Positions 1 through 8,181 of a DNA stretch of 64,000 nucleotides are shown here, piece after piece. This DNA is from Haloarcula nitratireducens. Lineage in GTDB: Archaea > Halobacteriota > Halobacteria > Halobacteriales > Haloarculaceae. Position 1 is the stretch's first letter; every line of letters begins with the position of its first letter. The stretch spans positions 620,001-684,000 of the forward strand of contig NZ_RKLT01000001.1 in assembly GCF_019599505.1 (NCBI RefSeq). The letters run 5' to 3'. Both the position numbers and the translations under genes were made by a program. The notes under the pieces are model-generated. The model ran no database searches, was not told where the DNA came from, and worked only from the letters and a program-made list of their open reading frames with translations.

Positions 1-1113
1 CTGCTTGGCGGTCATCTCGAGCTGGAACAGGTTGAGGATCGGCCCCTGGTACCGGGCGCCTTGCGCGTAGACGCGGTCGTTTCTCACGGCGGCGATCTCC
101 GACGTGACCGGGTCCTCTTCGAACGCCGCTCGGCGTTCGGCCATGTCCGTCTCCGGTTCCATCCCGCCGAGGTGGAGGATGACGTCGGGGTCGGCCTCCA
201 GGAGCGTCTCGAAGTCGATCACGGAGTTGCTCTCGACGCTTCCCTCGAAGGCGTCACGGGGGCCGAGCGGGCGAGTGTGCGCCGTCAGGAACCCCGGCGT
301 GTTCATCGTGTACGTGTAGATCTCCTCGATGTCGGCGGCGGCGATCATGACCGCGGTCGGTCGCTCGGACTCGGGCGGGAGGTCCGCTTCGATCGTCGAA
401 CGCAACTGCTCGTTTACCGCGGCGAGTTCCTCGTAGCGCGCTCGCTCGCGGAACGCCTCGGCGACGAGTTCGAACTGTTCCCACAGCCCGTAGTACTCGT
501 AGTCGTCGGCCCACTCGCCGGTCGGCTCCCGGTGGATGTCGCTGAGGGAGTTCCCGAACCACGGCGAGATGTTCTCGGCGATCTCTCGGATATCCGACTG
601 GCTCCACTTCTCGAGTTGCGTGATCCACGCGGGGTCGGCGAGGTGGACGTCGCTGTCGAGTTCGTACAGCTTCTCCTTCGAGGGCTTCCACGACGAGTAC
701 AGGCCCGTCCAGTCGAGGGAGACGCCGGGGAGCCGCTCGACGTACTGGTTCCACAGTCCGTCGTAGTAATCCGGGGCGTGCATCGCGGTGATGCCGTCGC
801 CGCGGCCGAGCGCGAACGCCATGTCCGCGTGGTGGGTGAGCCGCGTGAACACCGTCTCCGGCGGCGACTCGAACGTAACCGTCCCGACCGGCGACATCGT
901 CACGGAGTACGAACCGTCGTCGGTCGCCGTGTCCGCGTTCGAGGCCGTTTCGGTCGGCCCCGTGTTCCCGCCTGTACTCGCTTCTTCCGCCGTCGACCCG
1001 CCGTCCGAGTCGCTCGAACAGCCGGCGAGCAGGCCACCGACGATCACTGCTCCGCCGTATCTCAGGTACTCCCGCCGAGTCTGTTCGCTCGTCGTCTCGG
1101 AATCGCGTTCCAT
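1..1113 (-). CDS. Iron-type ABC transporter substrate-binding lipoprotein (3' end outside window)
   Basis: Extracytoplasmic binding protein that would deliver an Fe(III) complex, siderophore or related cofactor to an ABC importer. The start at 1113 begins with a Tat-like RR (residues 13-14), a hydrophobic stretch and a lipobox ending LLAGC (Cys32), then a Ser/Thr/Gly-rich linker. The rest matches the periplasmic-binding fold of the FepB/BtuF type (PF01497). 371 codons are visible, nearly the full family length, before the window edge. A TATA box at 1137-1144 gives a leaderless transcript, and a DtxR-type palindrome at 1118-1131 sits between it and the start, so iron-dependent repression is likely. 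The permease and ATPase would lie to the left. Confidence 0.88.
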   Translation of the reverse strand, partial: MERDSETTSEQTRREYLRYGGAVIVGGLLAGCSSDSDGGSTAEEASTGGNTGPTETASNADTATDDGSYSVTMSPVGTVTFESPPETVFTRLTHHADMAFALGRGDGITAMHAPDYYDGLWNQYVERLPGVSLDWTGLYSSWKPSKEKLYELDSDVHLADPAWITQLEKWSQSDIREIAENISPWFGNSLSDIHREPTGEWADDYEYYGLWEQFELVAEAFRERARYEELAAVNEQLRSTIEADLPPESERPTAVMIAAADIEEIYTYTMNTPGFLTAHTRPLGPRDAFEGSVESNSVIDFETLLEADPDVILHLGGMEPETDMAERRAAFEEDPVTSEIAAVRNDRVYAQGARYQGPILNLFQLEMTAKQ

Positions 1114-1117
1114 TGTT

Positions 1118-1131
1118 TTAGGCTCGCCTAA
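1118..1131. promoter_or_regulatory. DtxR/IdeR-family operator-like palindrome
   Basis: TTAGGCTCGCCTAA is a perfect 6+6 inverted repeat with a 2-base spacer. It resembles metal-repressor (DtxR/IdeR/Idr) boxes. It lies 5-18 bases ahead of the start codon of the iron-type binding protein and just downstream of its TATA box, where a bound repressor would block initiation. Confidence 0.7.
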
Positions 1132-1136
1132 TCGGC

Positions 1137-1144
1137 TTATATAG
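1137..1144 (-). promoter_or_regulatory. TATA box of the iron-binding-protein gene
   Basis: Reads CTATATAA on the minus strand, centred about 27 bases before the ATG at 1113. This fits a leaderless archaeal transcript. Confidence 0.65.
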
Positions 1145-1153
1145 CTTTCGAGC

Positions 1154-1168
1154 TTTAGGCCGGCCAAA
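1154..1168. promoter_or_regulatory. Second near-palindrome in the same promoter
   Basis: TTTAGGCCGGCCAAA is an almost perfect palindrome with a GGCCGGCC core. It lies 23 bases beyond the 1118-1131 operator, upstream of the TATA box. It may be a second binding site for the same metal regulator. Confidence 0.4.
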
Positions 1169-1275
1169 TCCGCTGCGAAGGCTGCTATATCAGCTGGCCC
1201 CGTCGCTTTCTGTCTGCATCGAGTGGCGACACGGATCGTTGGACCGTCAAGAGTCGTACGACGAGAGGGGAACTG

Positions 1276-1301
1276 ATGCGTGCGAGACCGGATTGGAACC
1301 G
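1276..1301 (-). repeat. Degenerate copy of the tRNA-Leu 3' end
   Basis: Positions 1286-1301 match 1399-1414 (the TpsiC arm and acceptor side of tRNA-Leu) at 15 of 16 bases. The flanking ATGCG is also shared (1276-1280 and 1391-1395). It lies about 90 bases past the 3' end of the tRNA gene. The rest of 1114-1391 holds only the promoter elements listed. Confidence 0.55.
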
Positions 1302-1391
1302 CCCGAACTTCGCTCACTCCGTTCGCTCGTCTTCTAGAGTTCAGAATCCGCTCCATCCGCTATTCGTCCTCGCTGTCGTTCGGACAGAATA

Positions 1392-1475
1392 TGCGCGGGA
1401 CCGGATTTGAACCGGCGGACCCCTACGGGATAGCGTCCTAAGCGCTACGCCTTTTCCTGGCTCGGCAACCCGCGC
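1392..1475 (-). tRNA. tRNA-Leu (anticodon TAG)
   Basis: An 84-base type II tRNA. The acceptor stem pairs GCGCGGG with CCCGCGC. The anticodon stem AGCG/CGCT encloses the loop CTTAGGA, so the anticodon is TAG. A long variable arm, a TpsiC arm with TTCAAAT and discriminator A are present. No CCA is encoded and no intron is visible. Confidence 0.95.
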
Positions 1476-1559
1476 GCGGTCCATCGTTCCCGCGTAGTCA
1501 TCAAGAAGCCTTCGTTCCGGGGCGAGAGCTTTAGGTGGGTCGGTCGCCAACCGGAGTGC

Positions 1560-1868
1560 ATGTATCGCGCGAGCGACCGAGTCGAACATGACGAGTGGCT
1601 CTCGGAGATCGAGGCGACCGCCGAGACGCTCGACCTCGGGACGCAGGCGCGTTCGCACGCGGTGGATCTGTTTCTCTCGACGCTGCCCGACGAGGAGCGC
1701 TCGAAGCGGGCGTCGATGGCGGCGAGCCTCTACGTCGGCGCGCTGGTCGCCGGCGAGGAACGCTCGCAGACGGCCGTCGCCGACGCGGCGGACGTCTCTC
1801 GACTGACCGTCCAGAAACGCTGGAAAGAACTCATCGAGAGCGTCGGGCTGGAAGCGCCGGACTGGTGA
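1560..1868 (+). CDS. Small TFIIB-like single-cyclin protein
   Basis: 102-residue protein made essentially of one cyclin repeat (about residues 25-95). Its motif order is like the second core repeat of archaeal TFB: an LY..AL.AGE.RSQ segment, then AADVSRLTVQKRWKEL. The N-terminal zinc ribbon, B-finger and first cyclin repeat of a full TFB (about 300 residues) are absent, so it is unlikely to be a general initiation factor alone. It could modulate TFB/TBP or be a free DNA-binding module. A TATA-like CTTTAGG about 25-30 bases upstream suggests a leaderless transcript. The stop directly abuts the convergent coaD stop. Confidence 0.7.
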   Translation: MYRASDRVEHDEWLSEIEATAETLDLGTQARSHAVDLFLSTLPDEERSKRASMAASLYVGALVAGEERSQTAVADAADVSRLTVQKRWKELIESVGLEAPDW

Positions 1869-2357
1869 TCACGACGGCTGACCGCGCCCCTCGCGTTCGG
1901 GCGTGAGGTTGCCGTGTTGGTCGATTTCGCCGTTGACGATGCGAGTAGAGGAGATGATGTCGCCGTCGTCGGCGTAGACGTGGGGGACGACCGCGATCTC
2001 CAGCGGGTCGTGGCCGCGCTCGCGGCGAATCTCGTTGATTCGCTTGCCGCCGGTCTCGGTCTCCGGCGAGACGACGAGCACGTCGAACTGAGCCTCGGTG
2101 GCGATGCCGGTCGGTTCCGTGAGCTTACGGATCTGCCAGTCCCGGTCGCTCCCGTCGGCGAACGCCGATAGTTCGGCCGCGAGGTTATCCCGCCGGTCCT
2201 CGAACGAGCGGACGTGTCGCTCGTCGTGGCGCGTCTTCGGCGCGAGGTCGTCGCTGGTGAGTCCGACAGTTACGTCACCGAGTTCGAACGCGCGCTCGAA
2301 CAGCGCGCGATGCCCGTCGTGAATTGGGTCGAACGTTCCACCGAGCGCGACCTTCAT
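1869..2357 (-). CDS. coaD: Phosphopantetheine adenylyltransferase (archaeal type)
   Basis: 162-residue nucleotidyltransferase that makes dephospho-CoA from 4'-phosphopantetheine and ATP, the penultimate cytosolic step of CoA synthesis. The start holds GGTFDPIHDGH, the T/HxGH nucleotide-binding signature. ISSTRI near residue 137 is the second family motif. Length and motif spacing fit the archaeal/eukaryotic-type PPAT rather than the bacterial hexameric enzyme. The C-terminal tail is charged and lacks a known domain. It converges tail to tail with the TFB-like gene with no gap. Confidence 0.92.
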   Translation of the reverse strand: MKVALGGTFDPIHDGHRALFERAFELGDVTVGLTSDDLAPKTRHDERHVRSFEDRRDNLAAELSAFADGSDRDWQIRKLTEPTGIATEAQFDVLVVSPETETGGKRINEIRRERGHDPLEIAVVPHVYADDGDIISSTRIVNGEIDQHGNLTPEREGRGQPS

Positions 2358-2474
2358 GGTCCGGGCAACGGCGGGGTTTGATTTAGTGGTGTCGTCTTCG
2401 CGAACCCCCGAGAGAGCGTCACACGGAATTGTGTCCCGGTCTCGGGGATCTCCCGCTCTCGGCTTCCCGATGGA

Positions 2475-2975
2475 CTACTCGTCGTCTTCCTCGTCCTCGT
2501 CGTCTACTTCCTCGACGGAGATGGTGACCGGTTCGCTGTCCGACACCGAGTCGTTGCTCTCGTCCAGATGGTCGTCGAGATGGAACACCGTGTTCAGCTC
2601 GGTCTGAACCTCCCCGACGATGTTGTTGACGAGTTCGCTCGGCGGAATCGCGCTGTACTCGTAGGGGTTGTTGCCCGCGCCGTCGCTCTCGCGTTTCTTC
2701 CGGGTCACTGTCCCCTCGTCGTGGAGTTCGGCCAGCGCCTCGCGGACGGTGCTCGGATAGAGCCCGGTGGCCGCGGAGATCTCGTCGCTCGTGCTCTCGG
2801 GGTTCTTCCGGAGGCTGACGTAGATGCGCGCGCGAGTGTCGGTATCGAGTATCCACGCCAGCAAGTCCACGATGCCCTCGTCGAACTGTGAAACGGCGCG
2901 GTCGGCCTCCTGCTCGATGCGCTCGCGCACGTCACCGGTCTCCTCTCCGTCGTCGGGTGTGTCGTCACTAGCCAT
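2475..2975 (-). CDS. Winged-helix transcriptional regulator
   Basis: 166-residue cytosolic DNA-binding protein. An acidic N-terminus precedes a winged helix (about residues 35-100) with a recognition helix around TGLYPSTVREAL and a basic wing TRKKRES. A helical segment and a very acidic Glu/Asp tail follow. It resembles haloarchaeal ArsR/TrmB-like regulators, but I cannot name a subfamily or ligand. ATG 2975 is preferred over an upstream in-frame ATG at 3086, because a TTTTTA element at 3009-3016 lies ahead of it and the extra N-terminus is basic and atypical. It stands alone, with no operon partner. Confidence 0.75.
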   Translation of the reverse strand: MASDDTPDDGEETGDVRERIEQEADRAVSQFDEGIVDLLAWILDTDTRARIYVSLRKNPESTSDEISAATGLYPSTVREALAELHDEGTVTRKKRESDGAGNNPYEYSAIPPSELVNNIVGEVQTELNTVFHLDDHLDESNDSVSDSEPVTISVEEVDDEDEEDDE

Positions 2976-3438
2976 GCGTCGTCTCTGTGGGGACGAAAGC
3001 GAGTGCCGGATAAAAACCTTGGCTCCACTTCTTCGACTCGGCGACGAGTCGAGTGACGACTGCAGAGATCCGAACGTTTCAGCCACTACGAGCAGAAACG
3101 ATCTTCGAAACCGTGGACCTGTCCGATATAGACTTAAAAGATACTGGAAATGTGTCCCGACTATCGTACATGAGAGTGACCCTATAGTATTTTACTACTG
3201 TACTCAATAGTTTTCTCCGTCCACGGCGCGCCGCTCTCACCGGTTCCCACGGTGATGTGGCGGCCGGCGTCCATCCGTAGTGGGGTACGGGGACGTCGTG
3301 CAGTGGTGGACCGAGCGCGACCGACGCGCTCGCAGTGGGGTACGAACAGGTGTGGGGACACCGTGTGGTGGCAGCCAGAGCCCTTCGACCCGATACAGCC
3401 TCGGTATCGGTCGCTCGTTCGGCACGACATTCGGCCGG
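2976..3438. other. Gene-free 463-base gap with structured segment
   Basis: No open frame here has haloarchaeal composition. The right half contains perfect hairpins at 3312-3332 (8-bp stem, ACCGA loop), 3349-3362 (5-bp stem, GGGG loop) and 3390-3410 (7-bp stem), plus an 11-base direct repeat (AGTGGGGTACG at 3279 and 3334). A non-coding RNA is possible but unproven. The left half (3100-3210) is AT-rich. Confidence 0.4.
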
Positions 3439-4521
3439 TCAGTGTTCGAGTAAGAGCGACTCGCACAGCGACTGGACGCCCTCTTCGCGTCGAATCCGCC
3501 GCTGGCGCGTCGCACCGCTCTCGCCGTCGAACAGCGTCCGAAGGCCGGAGACGTCGAGTCGCTCGCACTCCCGTTCGACGATCTCCGCGAGCGGCCGCGT
3601 CTCCGCCGAATCCTTGGCGAGCAGCTCTGCGGACTGGCCGTGACGAATCGCGCGCCACTTGTTCTCATCGAGGAGTTCTCGACGGATGTCGGTTCCCGAC
3701 TCGCCGTCCTCGTAACGCGCGGCGTAGTCCTCGACGAGCGCGTGGACGTACTCCACGAAAGCCAGTACCCGGTCGGGGTCGGCCTGCCCGTCGGGGGCGC
3801 GCACCTCGACGGTGCCGTGGCCGGAGTGAGGGCGCACGTCGAACCAGAGTTCGCCCCGGTCGTCGATGCTCCCGCTCTCGACCATCCGTCGTTCGTAACG
3901 CTGGAACGCCTCGTAGTCCGCGAATTCGGTCGGCATCCCGGTGTTCGGGAGCGCCTCGAAGATCTTCGCCCGGGCCGACTGCAGGCCGGTGTCGAAGCCG
4001 TTCCAGTACGGCGAGTTCGCCGACAGCGCCAGCATCACCGGGACGTGCCAGCGGAGTTCGTTGGCGATCCAGACGGCCTTGTCGGGGTCGTCGACGCCGA
4101 CGTGGACGTGCAGGCCCGCGGTCGTGTTCCGGTGCTGGGGGTACTGGATGCGGTCTAACTGCGCCCGATAGCGGGGCTTCTCGGCGTGCTCGAGTTCGCG
4201 CCACTTCGCGAGCGGGTGAAGCCCGGCTGCGGCGATCTGGAAGCCGTTACGTTCGGCGTGGTCGGCGAGCGCTTCACGCACCGCGAGCAACTGCTCGCCC
4301 GCCCGACTCGGTGCCTCGATGAGCGGCGTCTGCGTCTCGATGATGCACTTGAACAGTTCGTGGTCGAGCCGCTCCGCTAGAATCTCCGGCGGGTCGGTCT
4401 CGTAGACCAGTTCGTCCGTCCCGGACGTGGGGCGACCGAACTCGTCGACGACGTAGAACTCCTCCTCGATACCGAGCGTACCCATCCGGGTGAAGCTCTC
4501 TGGAGACCCCGTCTTGTCCAT
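3439..4521 (-). CDS. gshA: Glutamate-cysteine ligase family protein
   Basis: 360-residue carboxylate-amine ligase of the GCS2 family. In haloarchaea this family makes gamma-glutamylcysteine, the main low-molecular-weight thiol, from Glu, Cys and ATP in the cytosol. Visible features are [14 protein letters not shown] near the start (the acidic EEE substrate/Mg site), the HVHVGV motif near residue 140, and [15 protein letters not shown] near residue 250. ATG 4521 is chosen because TTTAAC lies about 26 bases upstream. An alternative ATG at 4596 would add 25 basic residues and overlap flpA. It lies just downstream of flpA on the same strand and probably has its own promoter. Confidence 0.88.
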   Translation of the reverse strand: MDKTGSPESFTRMGTLGIEEEFYVVDEFGRPTSGTDELVYETDPPEILAERLDHELFKCIIETQTPLIEAPSRAGEQLLAVREALADHAERNGFQIAAAGLHPLAKWRELEHAEKPRYRAQLDRIQYPQHRNTTAGLHVHVGVDDPDKAVWIANELRWHVPVMLALSANSPYWNGFDTGLQSARAKIFEALPNTGMPTEFADYEAFQRYERRMVESGSIDDRGELWFDVRPHSGHGTVEVRAPDGQADPDRVLAFVEYVHALVEDYAARYEDGESGTDIRRELLDENKWRAIRHGQSAELLAKDSAETRPLAEIVERECERLDVSGLRTLFDGESGATRQRRIRREEGVQSLCESLLLEH

Positions 4522-4592
4522 CGACTTGGGAATCGGAAGCGACCCGTTAAAGACTTCCGTCCGCCTCCGATGGCCGTCTGTCCGGGAGACCG

Positions 4593-5225
4593 TCACTCCG
4601 GTCGCGGGCGGGCGACGACGCCGAGGTGGTCCTCGTGGTAGGGCGACAGGCGTTCGGTTTCGAGCACCTCGTACTCGGCTTCGATGTCATCCAGCACCTC
4701 GGCGAAGACGTCCTCGGGGTCGGCGGTCACGTCCTCGCTCCGAGCCTTGACGGCCGCCAGCAGCCGGCCGTCGTCGTCGAGGAAGCGCCGGTTCAACCCC
4801 GCCACGCGGCCCTGCCCGCGCGTGGCGACGTCCTGGACGAGCACGTCCACCGGTTCGACGACGTGGGCGTACGTCTCGGGTTTGCGGGCGTCTTTCAGCA
4901 GCGGGAAGAGGTTCGGCCGGCGCTCGGCGACGCCGACCAGGTCCCGCGCCGGCCGCGGCGCGAACTCGACGGCGTAGGTCGGCCCGCCGAAGTCGGCGAC
5001 GTGGCTCACCGTGGTCCCGGCCGCCGCGCCCAGATACAGCGTCGTCTCGCCGCCGCCGAGGCCCGTGTCCATCCCCAGTTCGAGCATCGCGCCGAGCTTC
5101 GAGCGGTGGGGGTCCCAGCGCCGCCACTCGCCGTCGGTGCGCTCGCCGTACTCGGGGTGGCCCCGCGTGGCGATGCTCGCCGTCCCGTCGAACTCGTGAC
5201 GCTCGACGCCGTCGGGGAGGCTCAT
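4593..5225 (-). CDS. flpA: Fibrillarin-like rRNA/tRNA 2'-O-methyltransferase
   Basis: 210-residue catalytic subunit of the archaeal C/D box sRNP. With Nop5 and L7Ae it 2'-O-methylates rRNA and tRNA using SAM. Family motifs are RSKLGAML, the SAM loop [25 protein letters not shown], and VQDVATRGQ (catalytic Asp). The final [11 protein letters not shown] is also typical. It overlaps the nop5 stop by 4 bases (ATGA arrangement), indicating translational coupling of the two partners in one operon. Confidence 0.95.
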   Translation of the reverse strand: MSLPDGVERHEFDGTASIATRGHPEYGERTDGEWRRWDPHRSKLGAMLELGMDTGLGGGETTLYLGAAAGTTVSHVADFGGPTYAVEFAPRPARDLVGVAERRPNLFPLLKDARKPETYAHVVEPVDVLVQDVATRGQGRVAGLNRRFLDDDGRLLAAVKARSEDVTADPEDVFAEVLDDIEAEYEVLETERLSPYHEDHLGVVARPRPE

Positions 5226-6079
5226 TCCGCGTCACCCCCGCGCGAGCGGATGCGCTCGATTCGCTCGTCCAGTTCCGCGTCGAGTTCGGGTTTTCGCTCG
5301 CCGCTGTAATGGTCCACTCGCGCGGCGATGCTCAACTTCCCCGCGAGCGCCCGAGCGGCGGACCCGCGCTCCTCGCGGCGGGTCCCGCTGACGTACTCGT
5401 GGGTGAAGATGATGCCGTGTTTCGGCGACGGCGCGTTGCCCTTGAGGTGGGCGAACAGCGCGTCTTCAGCGCCCAAGACCTGGACGGTGCCGCTGGGTTG
5501 CTTAGCGAGCGGTTCGAGACCGCCGGCCAGCGAGATCAGCCGCGCGGCCAGCACCGGCCCGGCCAGCGCCGAGAGGTTCGGCGCGACGGCAGGAGCGGTC
5601 CGTTCGATGAACGTCCGCAGTTCGTCGGCCTCATCCGCGAGCCCGACGGTCCGCTCGGCCAGCGACTGCAGCGCCTCGTCGCCGCGGTTCTCCGGCGCTC
5701 GCTCGGCCAACTCGCGGGCGTACTCGACGCCGCTCCCGCTCTCGCCGTGGCGGCTGCCGCCCCACTCGGCGACCCGCTCGGCCAGTTCGTTGGCCGTTCG
5801 CTCGCAGTCGGCCATGGCCCGAATACTATGTATCAGCTGTTTATCGTCTGATAGTTCGCGTTCCCGGACTTCCTCCCGTGTCGCGTAGACTGTCGCCTCA
5901 TGCAGGGCCTCGTAATAGTCGTCCTCGTCTTCTGCGAACCCCGTTCCGACCGCTCTTTCCGGCCAGTCCGCCGGGGCCTCCGCGGATCCCGATTCAATAG
6001 CGTTCCTGGCGGCGTCGAGGTCGCCACGACCCACGCCCTCGAACCACCCGTGATCGTCGTCTCCTGAGTTCTCGTTCAT
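5222..6079 (-). CDS. nop5: Nop5/Nop56 family C/D sRNP scaffold protein
   Basis: 285-residue scaffold linking fibrillarin to L7Ae and the guide RNA. An acidic N-terminal domain (1-100) leads to a coiled-coil helical region (about 100-180). The Nop domain (about 180-265) carries VQVLGAEDALFAHL, APSPKHGIIFTHEYVSG and ARALAGKLSIAARVDHYSG. The C-terminus lacks the Lys-rich tail of eukaryotic homologues, as is usual in archaea. ATG 6079 is preferred to an in-frame GTG at 6088. It is the first gene of the nop5-flpA operon. Confidence 0.93.
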   Translation of the reverse strand: MNENSGDDDHGWFEGVGRGDLDAARNAIESGSAEAPADWPERAVGTGFAEDEDDYYEALHEATVYATREEVRERELSDDKQLIHSIRAMADCERTANELAERVAEWGGSRHGESGSGVEYARELAERAPENRGDEALQSLAERTVGLADEADELRTFIERTAPAVAPNLSALAGPVLAARLISLAGGLEPLAKQPSGTVQVLGAEDALFAHLKGNAPSPKHGIIFTHEYVSGTRREERGSAARALAGKLSIAARVDHYSGERKPELDAELDERIERIRSRGGDAE

Positions 6080-6088
6080 CTTAGACAC

Positions 6089-6848
6089 GAATTTGCAGAT
6101 CCGTTCTCGATACAGCGGTCCTATGTCCTCATAGTAACTGTGGATATAGCGGTCTATGGCTCTGTTGAAATCCCCAGAGGGTCACAGGTACGCCCGGAGT
6201 GCGACTGAGAGCAGACCCTCCCGAGACCGCGGTTACTCTGGTCCGTGGAACGAGCGTATCACTTGGCCCGCCGAGCTACCGCTCGTCACTCTCTGAAGGT
6301 CTCGAAGAGGCGGCACACTCCACAGACGGATCGTCCTGCTCTGCTTCGAAGGTTCGAGACCGTCTCGACGCCGTGCCCGCCTCGCGGGACGGCCGGTCGG
6401 TCTCAGAGGATGAGACGGAGTAAGCCGATACCTCGACCCCGCTGTCAGCCCGGTTCGAATCGGTCGAGTCAGCCAACCGATAACACGGCCCTAGTAGCGA
6501 CTCGCGTTCTCGGGGGGAGTAGTACCGAGGAGGACGTGATTCCCCTCCTCGTATCGTCAGTGCTTATCGCTTCGAGAGGGGGATCTTATAATTATCGTAG
6601 CAGAGGCATACGATTCACACGGTCGATATAACAAATTGGCTGCTGTACGTCTCACTCGCCGTGGGTCATCCGACTCACACGCGGAGCGCTCAGGGGACGC
6701 TACCACCAGTAACACCCCCGTCATCACAGCGTCCCCGGTCTCGGCTCGTGGGGGGACACAAGAGCGCGTGACGTGGTCCGCGCCCATAGCGCCCGGCCGT
6801 CCCTCTTGGTATCGTCTCTCCGATGCGCCCCGGTGACCGACGGGAGTC
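6089..6848. other. Gene-poor 760-base gap
   Basis: I see no recognisable gene. A lone IS6-like terminal sequence lies at 6158-6173. A 66-codon acidic frame on the minus strand (6276-6476) has haloarchaeal-like composition, but no homology, promoter or neighbour supports it. Base composition is lower in GC than on either side, which suits a region of past insertion and decay. Confidence 0.4.
6158..6173 (+). mobile_element. Solitary IS6-family-like terminal sequence
   Basis: GGCTCTGTTGAAATCC has the layout of IS6-family ends (IS26-type ends begin GGCACTGTTGCAAA). I recall close versions at the ends of haloarchaeal IS6 elements. No reverse-complement partner or transposase was found nearby, so at most this is a relic end. 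Confidence 0.3.
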
Positions 6849-7343
6849 TCAGGTCGCTCGCTCCGATTCACCACTCGCCGAATCGGTCTCGAGAAACACC
6901 GCCGCCCGGGGCGGGAGCAGTTCTCGGTCGAAGAGGGCGTGCTCCAGTGAGAGAGCCCCGGGTCCCGAAAGGGAGATCCCGATGCCGAGGAGGCCGAGCA
7001 AGAGGACTAGTTCGTACCCGCCGTTACTGACGGCGAACCCGTTCGGGAGATGCACCAAGAACATAGCAGTGAACATGTCGGCGGCGATCAGGACGCCGGC
7101 GTACCGAGCGAACAAGCCAAGCAACACCAGGAGTCCGCCACCCACCTCGACCGCCGTGACGAGCCAGGCGAACAGCAACGGGGCAGGAACGCCGAGCGAG
7201 GCCAAGAAACCGGCGAACCCCTCGACCCCTCCGCCGCTCGCGAATGGGCCGAGGTTCAATTTCCCGATGCCGTGGACGAAGATGACCAGGCCGAGCGCGA
7301 TGCGGACGATGAGGTGGCCAAAGTCAGTTGCAGTGTATCTCAT
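6849..7343 (-). CDS. DoxX family membrane protein
   Basis: 164-residue integral membrane protein with four hydrophobic segments (about residues 10-25, 50-72, 78-100, 110-130) and the DoxX N-terminal pattern IVRIALGLVIFVHGIGKL. DoxX-like proteins are linked to quinone/thiosulfate chemistry and thiol redox balance at the membrane, but most archaeal members have no proven reaction. It is monocistronic, with long non-coding flanks on both sides. The specific role is unknown. Confidence 0.85.
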   Translation of the reverse strand: MRYTATDFGHLIVRIALGLVIFVHGIGKLNLGPFASGGGVEGFAGFLASLGVPAPLLFAWLVTAVEVGGGLLVLLGLFARYAGVLIAADMFTAMFLVHLPNGFAVSNGGYELVLLLGLLGIGISLSGPGALSLEHALFDRELLPPRAAVFLETDSASGESERAT

Positions 7344-7691
7344 GGTGTCGTCGACGATCGTACGTGGGCAAGCAACTTTAGTAGGCGCTGGCCACTCTCA
7401 CCGACGGTCAGAACTCGGTCCAGTAAGGACAACTGTCAGATTGACAATCAGATATTACTCTCTTTCTCGACGTAACTGGCGAGGGATCTCGAGCGAAGGG
7501 ATTTCAGGTTCAGTTCAACCGCTGGACTCTCAGTCCCCCGTCCTCCTGCGCGGAGCAGATACAGATATACGGCTCTGTCCATCAGCTGCTGTAACTGAGC
7601 AGTAGACGCTCTCAAGGCACACACAACTGTATACAGAATGTCCTGTTGTATTTATATTATCAGAATCCCTACTACATATCGATGAAGTACA
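7344..7691. other. 348-base divergent intergenic region
   Basis: It separates the divergent DoxX and DUF2892 genes. A TATA box for the right-hand gene is visible at 7651-7658 (TTTATATT), and the region is AT-richer than average. No gene or repeat is seen. Confidence 0.45.
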
Positions 7692-7973
7692 ATGAACTTC
7701 TATCCAACTGAGAAGAACGTCGGCGGTTGGGACCGTTTGCTCCGGCTCATCGTTGGGCCTGCGCTCCTAGTTGTGGCAGCAGTAGCAGCGGGGGGTATCG
7801 TCACTCTCTCACCGCTGTTGATAGCCTCGAGTGCGGTAGTAGGGCTGATCCTGACGGTCACGGGCCTGACCCAGAAGTGCCCGCTGAACAACGCACTCGG
7901 AATGAACACCTACAACGATGGAAAAACAGCAGGAAGTGAGACTGAGGGGGAGTCCGCCAAGCGGACGCTCTGA
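7692..7973 (+). CDS. DUF2892 (YgaP-like) inner-membrane protein
   Basis: 93-residue protein with two adjacent hydrophobic helices (about residues 20-38 and 41-62) after a short soluble start containing NVGGWDRLLRLIVGPALL. A cysteine in LTQKCPLNNALG lies at the end of the membrane part. This is the DUF2892 arrangement also seen as the membrane half of YgaP rhodaneses; here it is free-standing. The role is unknown, possibly sulfane-sulfur or thiol chemistry given the conserved CP motif. A TATA box at 7651-7658 precedes ATG 7692. Confidence 0.85.
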   Translation: MNFYPTEKNVGGWDRLLRLIVGPALLVVAAVAAGGIVTLSPLLIASSAVVGLILTVTGLTQKCPLNNALGMNTYNDGKTAGSETEGESAKRTL

Positions 7974-8181
7974 GTGACTACCTCTGGTTTCTTACGATAG
8001 GATTTCGGGCGTAACCGACTAGCTGCGTGCTTGTAGTAGTAGCGACCGCTGAGCGGACCGCGACAGCGGAATCGTTTCCCCTAGCGAGGCGGAGGCCCCC
8101 AATTCAAGGAGCGACCGGCGGTAGCCGCGAGTAGGGTGTTGACCAACATCGGTATCTCCGTTCTCTGCGTAGTGGTCTAGA

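Noticed and set aside
3240..3440. SRP RNA or RNase P RNA
   Set aside because: I could not match the conserved helix 8 or P4 core motifs of either RNA, so only a generic structured segment is reported.
6276..6476. 66-residue acidic minus-strand frame
   Set aside because: Composition is suggestive, but there is no homologue in mind, no promoter and no operon partner; it lies in a decayed region.
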